A stretch of DNA of 64,000 bases from an uncultured Woeseiaceae bacterium (lineage in GTDB: Bacteria > Pseudomonadota > Gammaproteobacteria > Steroidobacterales > Woeseiaceae), in NCBI GenBank assembly GCA_947259985.1, contig CAMYOJ010000015.1, forward strand, positions 1 through 64,000. Reading direction: 5' to 3'. The translations under genes and the position numbers were made by a program. The notes beneath the pieces are model-generated. The model was not told the origin of the DNA. It saw only the letters and a list, made by a program, of their open reading frames with translations, and searched no databases. Positions 1 to 10,078 of this stretch are shown here, piece after piece (within the stretch, counting starts at the first letter, position 1; each line of letters opens with the position of its first letter).

Positions 1-1074
1 CACGTTCAGCCTGCAACATCGCCACCTGCTCCTGACAGCGGGCTGCCTGTGGCGGACTTGCGGTCCGCATTGAATGACGCCTGCTCCGACGCCACTTTGG
101 AACGGGATGGCAAAGCGTGGACGGATGGGCAAATTCAGTCCAAGCTCGACGCAATCAACGGATTGAAGCAGAGCCTGTCAGACCGCCTCTCGATTTCGCC
201 GTCAGCGGACCATCTGCACGTCGCTGCATTAGTGGAGAAGGACCCGGCATTGCGCATCGAACTGATTGATCGCGCAATCTCACACAATCCATCTGATTCG
301 TTCCTGGTCTGGAGTGCCGTTCAAATCTGCTACGAGTCCGGCGATTCCGTGGACTGCAGGTCGCGGGGTTGGGATCAGAGGCTGGTCGCGATTGACGGCC
401 AAAACAGCGAGTCGTGGCTCCGTGTGGCTGCTAATAGGTACAGAGCAGGAGAAACCGATTCCGCGCTTGAAGCTATGCGACGTGCCGCTACTGCCGCAGA
501 GACACGGATCTATTGGACCGAGAGGATCGAAATGCTTGTACGTGGACTGGCGGCGGCCGGGAGCGACTTTTCGTTCCCCGAGCGAGCGGGAATGGCTCTT
601 GGTTTAGCCGCAATGGCACTCCCCAGGTACGGCGATTTCACGACAATGTGCGAGGAGCAGTCGGCACAAAACGTGGACTGGGCCTACGCATGTCTCCGCT
701 ATGGAGAGCTTGCGGAGAATCAGGGCAAGACCGAAATTGGTGTGGCAATTGCCCTGGCAATACAGAAACTGGCACTCGAGGCTCTCGGAGAATTAGACAA
801 GGCTACCGAAGTCGGGCAACGAATTGAGGCACGTCGCCAGCAAAGGATGGACTTGACAAAAACTGACAATCTGGCGACTACCGAGCGTCTGATCATTTCT
901 AACCCCACCCTGTTCTTCGCATTCCTGGCTGCAATCAGATCAGAGGGTGAGGTAAATGCCAAACGTCGAATTACCGCTGAAATCGAACGCTTGATTGAAC
1001 AACAGCCCGAATTGGCCTGCGAAATCGAACGCTTGATTGAACAACAGCCCGAATTGGCCTGCGGGACGTTTTAG
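1..1074 (+). CDS. TPR-like helical protein, 5' end outside window
   Basis: The frame is open from base 1, so the true start lies upstream; the GTG at 49 is probably internal, and the first 16 codons encode a Pro-rich linker. The middle of the protein (about residues 60-150 counted from base 49) is rich in Ala and has the spaced Trp/Leu/Ala pattern of tetratricopeptide-like helices, for example SWLRVAANRYRAGETDSALEAM. Such repeats usually mediate protein-protein contacts; no catalytic motif is visible. The last 28 residues are an exact duplication of a 14-residue unit (EIERLIEQQPELAC), caused by a perfect 42-bp tandem repeat at 979-1062. The function is unknown. Confidence 0.6.
   Translation, partial: HVQPATSPPAPDSGLPVADLRSALNDACSDATLERDGKAWTDGQIQSKLDAINGLKQSLSDRLSISPSADHLHVAALVEKDPALRIELIDRAISHNPSDSFLVWSAVQICYESGDSVDCRSRGWDQRLVAIDGQNSESWLRVAANRYRAGETDSALEAMRRAATAAETRIYWTERIEMLVRGLAAAGSDFSFPERAGMALGLAAMALPRYGDFTTMCEEQSAQNVDWAYACLRYGELAENQGKTEIGVAIALAIQKLALEALGELDKATEVGQRIEARRQQRMDLTKTDNLATTERLIISNPTLFFAFLAAIRSEGEVNAKRRITAEIERLIEQQPELACEIERLIEQQPELACGTF
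979..1062. repeat. Perfect 42-bp tandem duplication
   Basis: Bases 979-1020 and 1021-1062 are identical. The unit is a multiple of three, so the reading frame is kept and the gene simply gains 14 residues just before its stop. The absence of any mismatch indicates a recent slippage or duplication event. Confidence 0.9.
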
Positions 1075-1100
1075 CGCGGTGTCCTCTGTCTCCCCGCCCG

Positions 1101-1634
1101 CTACTCGCCCGCAGCGAATTCCTCTCGCACTATCGCCTCGAGCTCCACACTCGTCAGGCCCGCTCGCCTGCCCGCTTCGATGGCCGATTCGTCATCGGCA
1201 CCGTTGGCACTCGCGCGTAACGCCAGCAATGCGCCGACCCGGTTGGCGGAACCACAGTGCAGCAGCACGGGCTCGTCGTAACTGGCCAGCAACCCATCCA
1301 GGGCCGCCGCTTTTTCGTACGTGATGTCACCACGGGTGATGGGGAGCAATTCGTAGTTCATTCCCAGGCCCTCAACGACGGCCTTTTCATCGATTCCGCG
1401 GTCTTCGCCTTCCGTCCGCAGATCGATGACCGCGGCATAGCCACTGTCGGCAAACACCCGCAGAGCGGCTTCATCGGGTTGACCCGATGTCGTCATGCCG
1501 CCCGAGGGGCTGACGCTGCCGTCCGCGACAACCAGGTTCAAATCGACTTTGAGCGGTGGTTCAGGGACAATCTCGGCGCCATCGCCGCATGCCACGAGCA
1601 AACCGCAGACCGCGGTCAGCAATATCCTCTTCAT
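1101..1634 (-). CDS. BLH/DSP-like phosphatase lipoprotein
   Basis: A 177-residue protein with a lipoprotein signal (LLVAC, Cys16). The rest resembles the beta-lactamase-hydrolase-like/DUF442 phosphatase fold: a GQPDEAALRVFADSGYAAVI segment typical of the family, then DLRTEGED and the active-site loop HCGSANRVG (Cys127, Arg132; a C-x4-R spacing as in this family, not the C-x5-R of classical tyrosine phosphatases). It probably acts at the inner or outer membrane facing the periplasm. The substrate cannot be inferred. It lies 16 nt downstream of the large lipoprotein gene on the same strand and may be co-transcribed with it. Confidence 0.75.
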   Translation of the reverse strand: MKRILLTAVCGLLVACGDGAEIVPEPPLKVDLNLVVADGSVSPSGGMTTSGQPDEAALRVFADSGYAAVIDLRTEGEDRGIDEKAVVEGLGMNYELLPITRGDITYEKAAALDGLLASYDEPVLLHCGSANRVGALLALRASANGADDESAIEAGRRAGLTSVELEAIVREEFAAGE

Positions 1635-1650
1635 ACAGGCCTCCGGTGTA

Positions 1651-3378
1651 TCAGTCAGCCAGCAACAGGCGGCTGCGCATCTCTATTCCGTTCGGAGTGA
1701 GCGTAACATCGAGCAACATGCGCCGGTAGACCTGACCCATCAGAGTCATGACATCCTTCAGTGCCGTGCGCACCGCGAGCGGCATTTCCTTTTCGCCTTC
1801 CTTGGGCTCCGACTGCATCATGGCATCGCCGATCAAGCCATAGTATCTGGCGGTGTCCATGGTCATGCTGAACAACGGAGCTGGATCCTTGCTGTCGGCT
1901 ACCAGTAGCTCGGCCGACCTGGCCTCGGAGCCCTCCCCCACCGACACCACCAGCGCGTTATCAGACAGCGCCGCGTAGGCCTCGTCAGCGATCTCGGCAA
2001 GCTGTGCCAGCTCGAGCTTGACGGGCTTGCCGTCCGGCATGAGGTTGAGCGCGGCGAGTTGCGGATCCATCATGGCGCCCATGGCAACCAGCGCCTGCGC
2101 ATCCTCGATGGCAAACAGGAAGCTTGCGTCCATCGACTCGGGCGGCTTCTGCTGGGCCAGGGCCATACCCTGGATGTCATTGATCACAGCGACGATGCCG
2201 CGGAATCCGTAGATGACCGGCGGTAACGGCTGATTAAGTGCCTCTCGACCCTTGGCAACCGACGCCTGCAGCGGCGCAAGCTTGTCGCACTTGAACGGGT
2301 CCGCTTCCATCGCATCGAGACGCGCCTCGTAGAACTGGCGCGCGGCCATCGGATCCAGGCTGAAACCGAACGACATCAGTCCACCGAAGTCCTGACCAAG
2401 ACCCGGAACAGCGGTCGGGATCGTGGTCAGCCCATCCGCAATATCCTCACGGAGCTCGACGACGAAAACACTGTCGATGTACTCGTTGTTCATCGCCGTG
2501 TAACCAAAAACTACACGCGGCGCGATGCCAACTAGCTCCATGAATTCCGTTTTACAGGTGTCGGACAAGTCCGACGCGTCATACTCGAATATGGCCAGCA
2601 AAGCCTCGTCGAGGCCCGTGGCATCGCCGAGGAACGTGCTGGCGATGCGTTCATTGTTAACGTATCCCGAGAAGTAGTCGCTGAAGCCGTACTGCTCGGC
2701 CAGCGCATCGAGCCCCTTGCTGTCTGCGAGCGTCTTCGCCGGCTTCGTGATACCGAGCACGCGTGCCAGCTGATCGTCGTCGAACTGGACGGGGACGATC
2801 GTGATAACGGCCTGATCGTCCAGTGTCGCGATCAACAGGCGCGCCTTGTCGAAATCGAGGTACTTGTACTCCTCTCCCTGCAAGTCTCCCAGCGACAGCT
2901 GATTCTCGGCCTTATCCTCTATGCGGGCAATCGCCGCATCGAAGGCCGCACTATCCGTAAGTTCGAATCGAATTACGGGCAGCAGGCCATTGCCGTAGAA
3001 CGCGAATGCAGAGTCTCGCTCTATCCCGGCACCTCGGATACCCTCGATGCTCATAAGACTCAGCACCTCGTCGACGAGCGCCTGCAGTTTCTCAGCTTTC
3101 TCGGCGCCGTCTTCCTGGGCCGAAAGCTCGACGAATTCCTCGGCCATGGCGTGACGGATGATCCGCTGATAAGCCTCCAGTACCTCGTCAATCGTTGGCT
3201 CGAGCTTGTCTGCCAGCGAGTCGGGAATCGGTTGCGTTGAAGCGACGACGTATGGCGTGTCAGCCGGCACGTACTGCAACAGGCTCGGCGACTCCTTCGG
3301 CGCAGCGCAGCCCGCGATGATTGACGCGACGATGCCGGTACACACGGCCTTGCAGAAGTTAGTGATGCGGTGATTCAT
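1651..3378 (-). CDS. Large predicted lipoprotein, function unknown
   Basis: 575 residues from the ATG at 3376-3378, which has an AGGAA ribosome-binding site; a start 27 nt upstream is possible but adds a charged stretch before the signal sequence. A lipobox (IIAGC) follows a hydrophobic core. The mature N-terminus, LLQYVPADTPYVVAS, resembles the opening of DUF3352-type periplasmic proteins (a loose match). The rest is acidic with alternating beta and helical stretches, including FAFYGNGLLPVIRFEL and PRVVFGYTAMNNEYIDSV. No catalytic motif is seen. It is followed closely by the phosphatase-like lipoprotein gene. Confidence 0.65.
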   Translation of the reverse strand: MNHRITNFCKAVCTGIVASIIAGCAAPKESPSLLQYVPADTPYVVASTQPIPDSLADKLEPTIDEVLEAYQRIIRHAMAEEFVELSAQEDGAEKAEKLQALVDEVLSLMSIEGIRGAGIERDSAFAFYGNGLLPVIRFELTDSAAFDAAIARIEDKAENQLSLGDLQGEEYKYLDFDKARLLIATLDDQAVITIVPVQFDDDQLARVLGITKPAKTLADSKGLDALAEQYGFSDYFSGYVNNERIASTFLGDATGLDEALLAIFEYDASDLSDTCKTEFMELVGIAPRVVFGYTAMNNEYIDSVFVVELREDIADGLTTIPTAVPGLGQDFGGLMSFGFSLDPMAARQFYEARLDAMEADPFKCDKLAPLQASVAKGREALNQPLPPVIYGFRGIVAVINDIQGMALAQQKPPESMDASFLFAIEDAQALVAMGAMMDPQLAALNLMPDGKPVKLELAQLAEIADEAYAALSDNALVVSVGEGSEARSAELLVADSKDPAPLFSMTMDTARYYGLIGDAMMQSEPKEGEKEMPLAVRTALKDVMTLMGQVYRRMLLDVTLTPNGIEMRSRLLLAD

Positions 3379-3583
3379 TTCGAACGATTCCTTCTCAAGT
3401 TTCAAAGAAGTTTACCCGTGCGAAGCGCTGTGTCAGTGCACCCTGTCACACACGGGCAAACCCACAGCCTCGAGGCTGCAGACCATTTCCGAATCGAAGA
3501 CGAGTAAAGTAGCGAATGATGACGGTCTGTTGCGCGATCGCGCCCGCCGTCTTGAAAACACCATAACAAGGTACACTGCCCAC

Positions 3584-4066
3584 ATGCAAATCTCAGACGT
3601 AGGCGCGGCGGACATTGCGGACGTCCTCGAACTGAACGAGGCCTCGGTCCCTCATGTCAGCAGTATCTCCCTGGATGAGATGCACTGGTTCGCAGACAAT
3701 GCTCACTACTTTCGCGTTGCGCGTATCGATGGCAAGCTGGCCGGGTTTCTGATCGGCCTGCGCCCCGGCTTGCCGTATGCCAGCCCCAACTACACCTGGT
3801 TTTGTGGCAACTACGACGACTTCGGCTACGTCGATCGAGTCGCCGTTGCCAGGAGTGCGCGCCGAAAAAGAGTCGCGTCCACGCTGTACGACGACTTCGC
3901 GGAAACACTTGCAGGCAAGGTCGAGGTGATGACATGTGAGGTGAACATTCGACCGCCAAACGAGTCATCAATGCGTTACCACGAACTGCACGGCTTTACC
4001 CGTGTGGCCACTCAGGAAACCGAAGGCGGCAAGAAAGAAGTCGCCCTCCTGGAGAAAAAGCTTTGA
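3584..4066 (+). CDS. GNAT-family N-acetyltransferase
   Basis: 160 residues from the ATG at 3584, where homology to the fold begins (MQISDVGAADIADVLELNE); upstream in-frame starts are possible but unlikely. The beta4-alpha3 acetyl-CoA region reads YVDRVAVARSARRKRVASTL, a degenerate version of the usual R/Q-x-x-G-x-G/A pyrophosphate loop, followed by the C-terminal strand with HELHGFTRVAT. The acceptor substrate is unknown. It overlaps the next gene by 3-4 nt, which indicates translational coupling with the oxidoreductase. Confidence 0.75.
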   Translation: MQISDVGAADIADVLELNEASVPHVSSISLDEMHWFADNAHYFRVARIDGKLAGFLIGLRPGLPYASPNYTWFCGNYDDFGYVDRVAVARSARRKRVASTLYDDFAETLAGKVEVMTCEVNIRPPNESSMRYHELHGFTRVATQETEGGKKEVALLEKKL

Positions 4067-5295
4067 GCGAAACAAACAGGGAATTCGATGTCATCGTCTG
4101 GGGCGCCACGGGCTTCACTGGCACGCTAGTCGCTGAATACCTTTGCCGCCAATACGGTGCTGGTGGCGACCTGCGATGGGCAATCGCTGGCCGCAATCGA
4201 CAGAAGCTGGAGGAACTGCGCGCCGCGTTGGGTGCCGATGCCGCCGCTCTCGAGATCATCGAGTCCGACAGCCACGATATGGAGTCGCTGATGCAACTCG
4301 CGTCACGAACGAGCGTCGTGCTGACGACCGTAGGTCCCTACGCGCTCTACGGTTCCGAACTCGTCGAAGCCTGCGTCGAGAACGGAACCCATTACTGCGA
4401 TCTTGCCGGCGAAGTGCAGTGGATTCGCAAGATGATCGACACGCATCATGAGCGCGCACAACGGACCGGAGCCCGCATCGTGAACTGTTGCGGCTTCGAT
4501 TCAGTGCCGATGGATATGGGCGTCTGGTTCCTGCAGAACACGGCGAAGCAACGCTACGGGAACTACTGCAAATCGATCACGATGCTCGTAAAAGCAACCA
4601 AGGGTACGGCCAGCGGCGGAACGATCGCGAGTATGCTGAATATCATCAAGGAAAGTCGCGAAGACCGCGCTATTGCGCGAGTACTGGTCCACCCCTATTC
4701 GCTGAACCCCGAGGGGGAACGCGAGGGCCCCGACCAACGCGATCAGCAGAATATTCTGTATAACGAGGCGGCAGAATGCTGGACCGCACCTTTCGTGATG
4801 GCCGCTGTGAACACCAAGGTCGTTCGGCGAAGTCATGCGCTCGCCGGCTACCCGTACGGAAAGGACTTCCGTTACGCGGAGGCCGTGGCAACGGGTTCCG
4901 GTGCTGGCGGGTGGCTGAAAGGCATGACGATGATGACCGGGCTGGCAGGTCTTGTACTCGGTGGCTCTTTCGCACCGACAAGAAAGCTATTGCAGAAATT
5001 CGTTTTGCCCAAGCCCGGCGAAGGTCCCGACCGGGAAATGCAGGAGTCGGGATTCTTCAACCTCATGCAGATCGGAGAACTTCCGGACGGCACGTTGCTC
5101 AGGACGCGTATAACGGGCGACCAGGACCCGGGTTACGGCTCCACGAGCAAGATGCTCAGCGAGTGCGCCGTATGCCTGGCCAGGGACGAGCTTGACTCGG
5201 GTGGCGGCGTGCTGACGCCCGCTTCCGCGATGGGAAGCGCACTGCTCGAACGCCTGCAGCGAAACGCAGGCCTCACGTTCGAACTGCGCGACTAG
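4063..5295 (+). CDS. Saccharopine dehydrogenase-like oxidoreductase (trans-acting enoyl reductase type)
   Basis: 410 residues. The TTG start overlaps the TGA of the GNAT gene and has a GGAG ribosome-binding site. The N-terminal Rossmann motif is WGATGFTGTLVAEYL, followed by the NAD(P)-domain continuation VLTTVGPYALYGSELVEACVENGTHYCDLAGE, characteristic of the SCCPDH/trans-acting enoyl reductase family rather than of true lysine-pathway saccharopine dehydrogenases. A hydrophobic stretch near residue 290-310 (GMTMMTGLAGLVLGG) may contact membranes or lipids. A role in lipid reduction is known for some relatives; the substrate here is not known. Its stop overlaps that of the convergent DUF1684 gene in a CTAG. 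Confidence 0.8.
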   Translation: MSETNREFDVIVWGATGFTGTLVAEYLCRQYGAGGDLRWAIAGRNRQKLEELRAALGADAAALEIIESDSHDMESLMQLASRTSVVLTTVGPYALYGSELVEACVENGTHYCDLAGEVQWIRKMIDTHHERAQRTGARIVNCCGFDSVPMDMGVWFLQNTAKQRYGNYCKSITMLVKATKGTASGGTIASMLNIIKESREDRAIARVLVHPYSLNPEGEREGPDQRDQQNILYNEAAECWTAPFVMAAVNTKVVRRSHALAGYPYGKDFRYAEAVATGSGAGGWLKGMTMMTGLAGLVLGGSFAPTRKLLQKFVLPKPGEGPDREMQESGFFNLMQIGELPDGTLLRTRITGDQDPGYGSTSKMLSECAVCLARDELDSGGGVLTPASAMGSALLERLQRNAGLTFELRD

Positions 5296-6227
5296 TGCCC
5301 CGCGTCTGCCGAGTAGTGCAGCGCCGGATCGTACTTTTCGCCGGCTTCTACCCTTGTCGGCAGCCGGTTTCTGGGTGATGCAACCGGGCAGGTTGAAAAG
5401 TCATTGAAGGCGCACGGCGGACTGTATGCCTTGTTGAAATCCATAACGGTCAAGCCGTCGTCGCCCGGCGCTTCGGTGTATAGAAACCGGCCTGCACCGT
5501 AGGTGTCATCACGGTTGGTCGCGTCGCCGAAGACGAAGAACAACTTGTCACCCGAATCGTAAGCCTCGAGTTCGTAGGCCTGTCCGTCAATCTCGAATCT
5601 GACGACCCCGGGTGTTTGCGGATGGTAGCCGAGCCCTTCGATAACCGTGCCTACGTTCGCGGTCCGCGGCTCGTCATAGCGATGCAGCGTGGCTTGAACG
5701 CGCATTGAGGCGTCGATGTCGAAATACGGCAACGGTCCGAACGTGGCGACAAACGGATGCTCGAAATCCCGCAGGCGTACTGCATAGTTGCCGTCACGTT
5801 CCACGACCGTCCAGGCCAGCGAGCCATGCGTGATCATGACGGGATTCTCGGACCGGTCGTCCGCGATCAGAATGTTCTCGACAGGCTGATCTTCGCTGCG
5901 CACATCGACTCCGGGCTCGACCGTCATGAAGATGCCCTGCTCGCCCACGTCGAGAGTCCCGATTGTCGGCGCACCGTCGCCCGGGAATACAAGGTCATTC
6001 GTGGCCGCCGATCCGAAGCTGTAACTGCCTTCGTCAAGCCAGAACAGCCCGGTCTGGTTCAGGTAACCCGTTGGTGCCACGAGCCTCCCGAGCCGTCCAG
6101 CACGCCACTCCATGATTTCCGCGACGTAGGCCTCTGCATCGAAAGTCGTATCCGCCTGCCCGCCGCAAGAGATCAGGAGCGCCACTGAAAGCAGCGCCAG
6201 CGAGAATCTGTTCATCGTTTCATTCAT
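5292..6227 (-). CDS. DUF1684 lipoprotein
   Basis: 311 residues, or 307 if the second ATG (6213-6215) is used. A lipoprotein signal ends at LLISC. The body is a clear DUF1684 protein: an N-terminal WRAGRLGRLVAPTGYLNQTGLFWL block, then GSAATNDLVFPG, and a C-terminal KAYSPPCAFNDFSTCPVASPRNRLPTRVEAGE-like block with its conserved PPCAF and CP motifs. The family is widespread in Bacteroidetes and Proteobacteria and has no established biochemical role. The stop codon shares four bases with that of the convergent oxidoreductase. Confidence 0.85.
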   Translation of the reverse strand: MNETMNRFSLALLSVALLISCGGQADTTFDAEAYVAEIMEWRAGRLGRLVAPTGYLNQTGLFWLDEGSYSFGSAATNDLVFPGDGAPTIGTLDVGEQGIFMTVEPGVDVRSEDQPVENILIADDRSENPVMITHGSLAWTVVERDGNYAVRLRDFEHPFVATFGPLPYFDIDASMRVQATLHRYDEPRTANVGTVIEGLGYHPQTPGVVRFEIDGQAYELEAYDSGDKLFFVFGDATNRDDTYGAGRFLYTEAPGDDGLTVMDFNKAYSPPCAFNDFSTCPVASPRNRLPTRVEAGEKYDPALHYSADAGH

Positions 6228-6258
6228 CCATGCCGTATCAATTCACTCGATGGGTCTC

Positions 6259-6264
6259 TATAAT
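6259..6264 (+). promoter_or_regulatory. Putative -10 box of typA-srkA
   Basis: A perfect TATAAT lies 29 nt before the typA ATG, between the divergent DUF1684 gene and typA. No good -35 hexamer is seen at the proper spacing (TATCAA-like at about 6236), so the promoter call rests mainly on the -10 box. Confidence 0.45.
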
Positions 6265-6293
6265 CCGCCGCCTCATTTCAGAGCGCCGCCCCA

Positions 6294-8120
6294 ATGCCCG
6301 ATATCTCCAATCTCCGCAACATCGCGATAATTGCGCATGTCGACCATGGCAAGACCACGCTCGTGGACCAGATGCTACAACAATCCGGCACCCTTGGCCC
6401 GCGCGCGGCTGTGCCCGATCGTGTCATGGACTCCAATGACCTGGAGCGCGAGCGCGGTATCACGATCCTCGCCAAGAACACGGCCGTCAACTGGAATGAC
6501 TACCGTATCAACATCGTCGACACGCCTGGCCACGCCGACTTTGGCGGCGAGGTGGAACGGGTCCTGTCCATGGTGGACAGCGTGTTGCTGCTTGTCGATG
6601 CCGTCGAGGGCCCAATGCCGCAAACACGCTTCGTCACGCAGAAAGCTTTCGCACAGGGGCTCGTGCCTGTTGTTGTGGTCAACAAGATCGACCGCGACGG
6701 AGCGCGCCCGGACTGGGTACTTGACCAGACCTTCGATCTTTTTGATCGCCTGGGAGCGACAGACGAGCAGCTCGACTTCCCGATCATTTACGCATCAGCC
6801 CTGAACGGGTACGCAAACAAAGACGCCGAAAACCGCCAGGGAGACATGACGCCGTTATTCGAAACCATCGTCGAACATGTCCCCCCACCGAGCGTCGACA
6901 CCGAGGGCCCGTTACAGCTACAGGTATCGAGCCTGGATTACGACACCTACGTCGGCGTGCTCGGCATCGGGCGGATCAGTCGTGGGTCGATCAAGGCAAA
7001 CGAAGCCGTCAGCGTGGTCAGCCCCGACGGAGCATCTCGCCGTGCCCGGGTACTGGAGCTGTTCGGTTTTCACGGCTTGAAACGACAGCGAGTTGAATCG
7101 GCGAGCGCCGGAGACATCGTCGTATTCAGCGGCATCGACAAGCTCGGCATATCAGACACGCTTTGCGCACCCGATCATGAGGAGGCGCTACCTGCTCTTA
7201 CCGTGGATGAACCCACCGTCAGCATGACGTTTCAGGTCAACAAGTCGCCGTTCGCCGGCCAGGACGGAAAGTACCTGACAAGCCGCCAGATCCGCGAGCG
7301 CCTCGACCAGGAACTCAAGCACAACGTCGCGCTGCGCGTCGACGATACCGATGATCCCGACAAGTTTCGGGTCTCGGGCCGCGGCGAGCTGCACCTCGCG
7401 GTACTTGTCGAGAATATGCGACGCGAAGGCTTCGAACTGGCCGTTTCGCGACCGGAAGTCATCATGCATGACGTCGATGGCGTCGAGCACGAGCCATGGG
7501 AACAGCTCACGGTCGATTTCGAGGAAAGCTACCAGGGTGCCGTCATGACCCGGCTCGCCGATCGCAAGGGCGAGCTGCAGGACATGCTGCCTGACGGCAA
7601 GGGACGCATCCGCCTCGACTACCGGATCCCGACCCGAGGCTTGATCGGCTTTCGCACCGAGTACCTGACCGCAACCTCGGGCACCGGGCTGATCTACCAC
7701 GTGCTGGAGGACTACGCGCCTCGAGTCGCCGGTGACATTGCGCAGCGCAATAACGGTGCGTTGGTATCGATGGTCCAGGGCAAGGCGCTGGCATACGCGC
7801 TGTTCAACCTGCAGGAGCGCGGTCGGCTGTTTATCGGTCATGGCGCGCCGGTCTACGAAGGCATGATCATCGGCATTCACCAGCGCCAGAATGATCTGGT
7901 CGTGAACCCGACCAAGGCAAAGCAGCTTACCAACATCCGCGCCGCCGGCAGCGACGAGAACCTCGTTCTGACGCCCGCGATTCGCTACTCGCTCGAGCAA
8001 TCGCTGGAGTTTCTCGATGACGACGAACTGCTCGAGGTCACGCCGGCGAATCTCAGGCTGCGCAAGAAGCTGCTCAAGGAATCGGACCGCAAAAGGGATT
8101 CGCGCAGGAAGGTGTCGTGA
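6294..8120 (+). CDS. typA: Translational GTPase TypA/BipA
   Basis: 608 residues, the normal family length. It has the G1 loop AHVDHGKTT, the switch [18 protein letters not shown], the NKID base-recognition motif, and C-terminal domains ending with the TypA-specific region around [18 protein letters not shown] and [13 protein letters not shown]. TypA binds the 70S ribosome in its GTP state and helps 50S assembly and stress or low-temperature growth. Its TGA overlaps the GTG start of srkA, so the two are translationally coupled. Confidence 0.97.
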   Translation: MPDISNLRNIAIIAHVDHGKTTLVDQMLQQSGTLGPRAAVPDRVMDSNDLERERGITILAKNTAVNWNDYRINIVDTPGHADFGGEVERVLSMVDSVLLLVDAVEGPMPQTRFVTQKAFAQGLVPVVVVNKIDRDGARPDWVLDQTFDLFDRLGATDEQLDFPIIYASALNGYANKDAENRQGDMTPLFETIVEHVPPPSVDTEGPLQLQVSSLDYDTYVGVLGIGRISRGSIKANEAVSVVSPDGASRRARVLELFGFHGLKRQRVESASAGDIVVFSGIDKLGISDTLCAPDHEEALPALTVDEPTVSMTFQVNKSPFAGQDGKYLTSRQIRERLDQELKHNVALRVDDTDDPDKFRVSGRGELHLAVLVENMRREGFELAVSRPEVIMHDVDGVEHEPWEQLTVDFEESYQGAVMTRLADRKGELQDMLPDGKGRIRLDYRIPTRGLIGFRTEYLTATSGTGLIYHVLEDYAPRVAGDIAQRNNGALVSMVQGKALAYALFNLQERGRLFIGHGAPVYEGMIIGIHQRQNDLVVNPTKAKQLTNIRAAGSDENLVLTPAIRYSLEQSLEFLDDDELLEVTPANLRLRKKLLKESDRKRDSRRKVS

Positions 8121-9115
8121 GCGAAGACGCCGCTACGCTGGCATTCGCGGAGCTGCATCCCGATGACATTCTGACAACGCTGGGAGACCTGGGCTTCGAC
8201 TGCGACGGCCGCTTCCTCGCGTTGAACAGTTACGAGAATCGCGTGTACCAGGTCGGCATCGAAGGAGCCAGGCCCGTGGTCGCAAAATTTTATCGGCCCG
8301 GCCGTTGGAGCGATGACGCGATACTCGAGGAGCACAGCTTCGCAACCGACCTGGCGAACCAGGAAATTCCCGTTGTTCCGCCGCTCGAGCACGACGGCGA
8401 GACGCTGCATCACAGCGGACATTTCCGACTCGCCGTCTACCCCTGCCACGGAGGGCGTGCGCCGGACCTCGATAACTTCGAATTGCAGACGCAGCTCGGC
8501 CGCCTCGTCGCGCGCATCCACCTCGAGGGCGAAACGAGCCGTTTCAGGCATCGGCCGAGGGTCGACATCGAGAGCTACGGCGTGGAGTCGGTCGAATACC
8601 TGCTCGATCACGATTTCGTTCCCGAGGACATCGGCGAAGCTTATGAGAGCACAGCCGAAATGGTCCTGGACGGAGTTGAGGCGTGTTTCGAACGGGCGGG
8701 CAACGTCAGGGAATTACGACTGCATGGCGACTTTCACCCTGGAAACGTACTGGTGGACCGCGACCGCCTGCATATCGTCGATCTCGACGATGCGCGCCAC
8801 GGCCCAGCCGTGCAGGACATCTGGATGTTCTTGTCAGGCGACCGAGAGGAGCAAACCCCACAACTCAAGGCGCTCCTCGAGGGCTACCAGTCGTTCCGCC
8901 ACTTCGATGCGCGCGAGCTGCACCTGATCGAGGCGCTGCGCAGTCTTCGCATCATGCACTACGCCGCGTGGCTGGCGCGCAGATGGGGCGACCCCGCATT
9001 CAAGATCGCCTTCCCCTGGTTCGACAATCGCCGCTACTGGGACGAGCATGTCCTCGCGCTGCGCGAGCAGGTTTCACTGATGCAGGAAGCGCCGCTCGAG
9101 TGGAACGACTTTTGA
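8117..9115 (+). CDS. srkA: Stress response kinase A (YihE/SrkA/RdoA)
   Basis: 332 residues from a GTG that overlaps the typA stop (GTGA). The protein has the aminoglycoside-phosphotransferase-like kinase fold: LNSYENRVYQVG near residue 35, VVAKFYRPGRW with the ATP-binding Lys, the catalytic loop LHGDFHPGNVL and the metal loop IVDLDDARHGPAVQD. In E. coli the family protects against Cpx-associated envelope stress and programmed cell death. The typA-srkA pairing puts it under housekeeping control here. Confidence 0.92.
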   Translation: MSEDAATLAFAELHPDDILTTLGDLGFDCDGRFLALNSYENRVYQVGIEGARPVVAKFYRPGRWSDDAILEEHSFATDLANQEIPVVPPLEHDGETLHHSGHFRLAVYPCHGGRAPDLDNFELQTQLGRLVARIHLEGETSRFRHRPRVDIESYGVESVEYLLDHDFVPEDIGEAYESTAEMVLDGVEACFERAGNVRELRLHGDFHPGNVLVDRDRLHIVDLDDARHGPAVQDIWMFLSGDREEQTPQLKALLEGYQSFRHFDARELHLIEALRSLRIMHYAAWLARRWGDPAFKIAFPWFDNRRYWDEHVLALREQVSLMQEAPLEWNDF

Positions 9116-9868
9116 CTATTTCGACGGCAAGGTCTGCTTTCGGGGCGACATTTCGAAGCGATCGATCCAGCGGCCAAACGTCTCCCTGCTGAGTAATTGC
9201 AAGGGCCCGATGGCCTCTTCCGCGCGATTGCGAATCTCGAGAGCATCGATACTGCCAGCCTCTTCGGACAGCGTTGCCTGGTGATCCGGCACCGTCAGCC
9301 AGCGCTCGATCAGTGGCAGGCTGGCCTCGAGGTGAAACTGGAAGCCGTAGGCATGCTCGCCGTAACGGAACGCCTGCACCGGGCTTATTTCGGAGCCCGC
9401 CAGCAGATCCACGTCGGGCGGCAACGAAATGCCATCTTCGTGCCACTGAAAGACTTCCTGGCGCGTTGCAAAAGCCTCCAGGACCGGATCGTTGCGGCCG
9501 GCTGCTGTCAGTTCCACGTCGTACCAGCCGATCTCGCGGCGCGTATTCCTGGCGACGGATCCCCCGAGCGCCTTGGCCAGCAGCTGCGCGCCCAGGCAGA
9601 TGCCCAGGATCGACATGTCCCGCCCGAGCGCCTCCCGGATTATGTCTACTTCGGTGATCAGGTTCGGGTATGAGTCGATCTGGTCCGAGTTCATCGGCCC
9701 GCCGAGGACGATCAGCGCCTCGTAACGTTCCAGCTGCGGTCGTTCCTCGGGAGCGCGGCCGAAATTGACATAGCGAATACGAAAACCGGCTTCCTTTAGC
9801 AGCGGGTCGAGCGTCCCGAGTGGCTCATAGGGCACGTGCTGGAAAACCAGTATCTTGGGTCTCGGCAT
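9116..9868 (-). CDS. Class I glutamine amidotransferase-like protein
   Basis: 250 residues. The nucleophile elbow ILGICLGAQLLAKALGG carries the catalytic Cys, and FQFHLEAS supplies the His-x-Glu of the triad. It resembles the stand-alone GMP-synthase-like class I glutaminase proteins, some of which hydrolyse gamma-glutamyl compounds; no synthetase partner is adjacent. The stop codon directly abuts that of the convergent srkA (9113-9118). Confidence 0.88.
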   Translation of the reverse strand: MPRPKILVFQHVPYEPLGTLDPLLKEAGFRIRYVNFGRAPEERPQLERYEALIVLGGPMNSDQIDSYPNLITEVDIIREALGRDMSILGICLGAQLLAKALGGSVARNTRREIGWYDVELTAAGRNDPVLEAFATRQEVFQWHEDGISLPPDVDLLAGSEISPVQAFRYGEHAYGFQFHLEASLPLIERWLTVPDHQATLSEEAGSIDALEIRNRAEEAIGPLQLLSRETFGRWIDRFEMSPRKQTLPSK

Positions 9869-10078
9869 GCGGATTCAGTATCCAGTCCGGTGAAATGGCG
9901 ATGCCGTTCCTTATACCGTCATCGATCACTGGCGGGAAGCCGTTTCTGATTTGCACTGCCGATGTTGTGCCACTAAAGTGGTAAACGCCCATTGCGGCAG
10001 CAAATCCTCGGAACTCTGCGCCCCGATTGGGCTCTGATATACCTAATACTCGATTCAGGTCGTGCGGACTACAGCCCT

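Noticed and set aside
9965..9985. CCACT-AA-AGTGG hairpin before the lipoprotein gene
   Set aside because: A 5-bp stem in GC-rich DNA is expected by chance.
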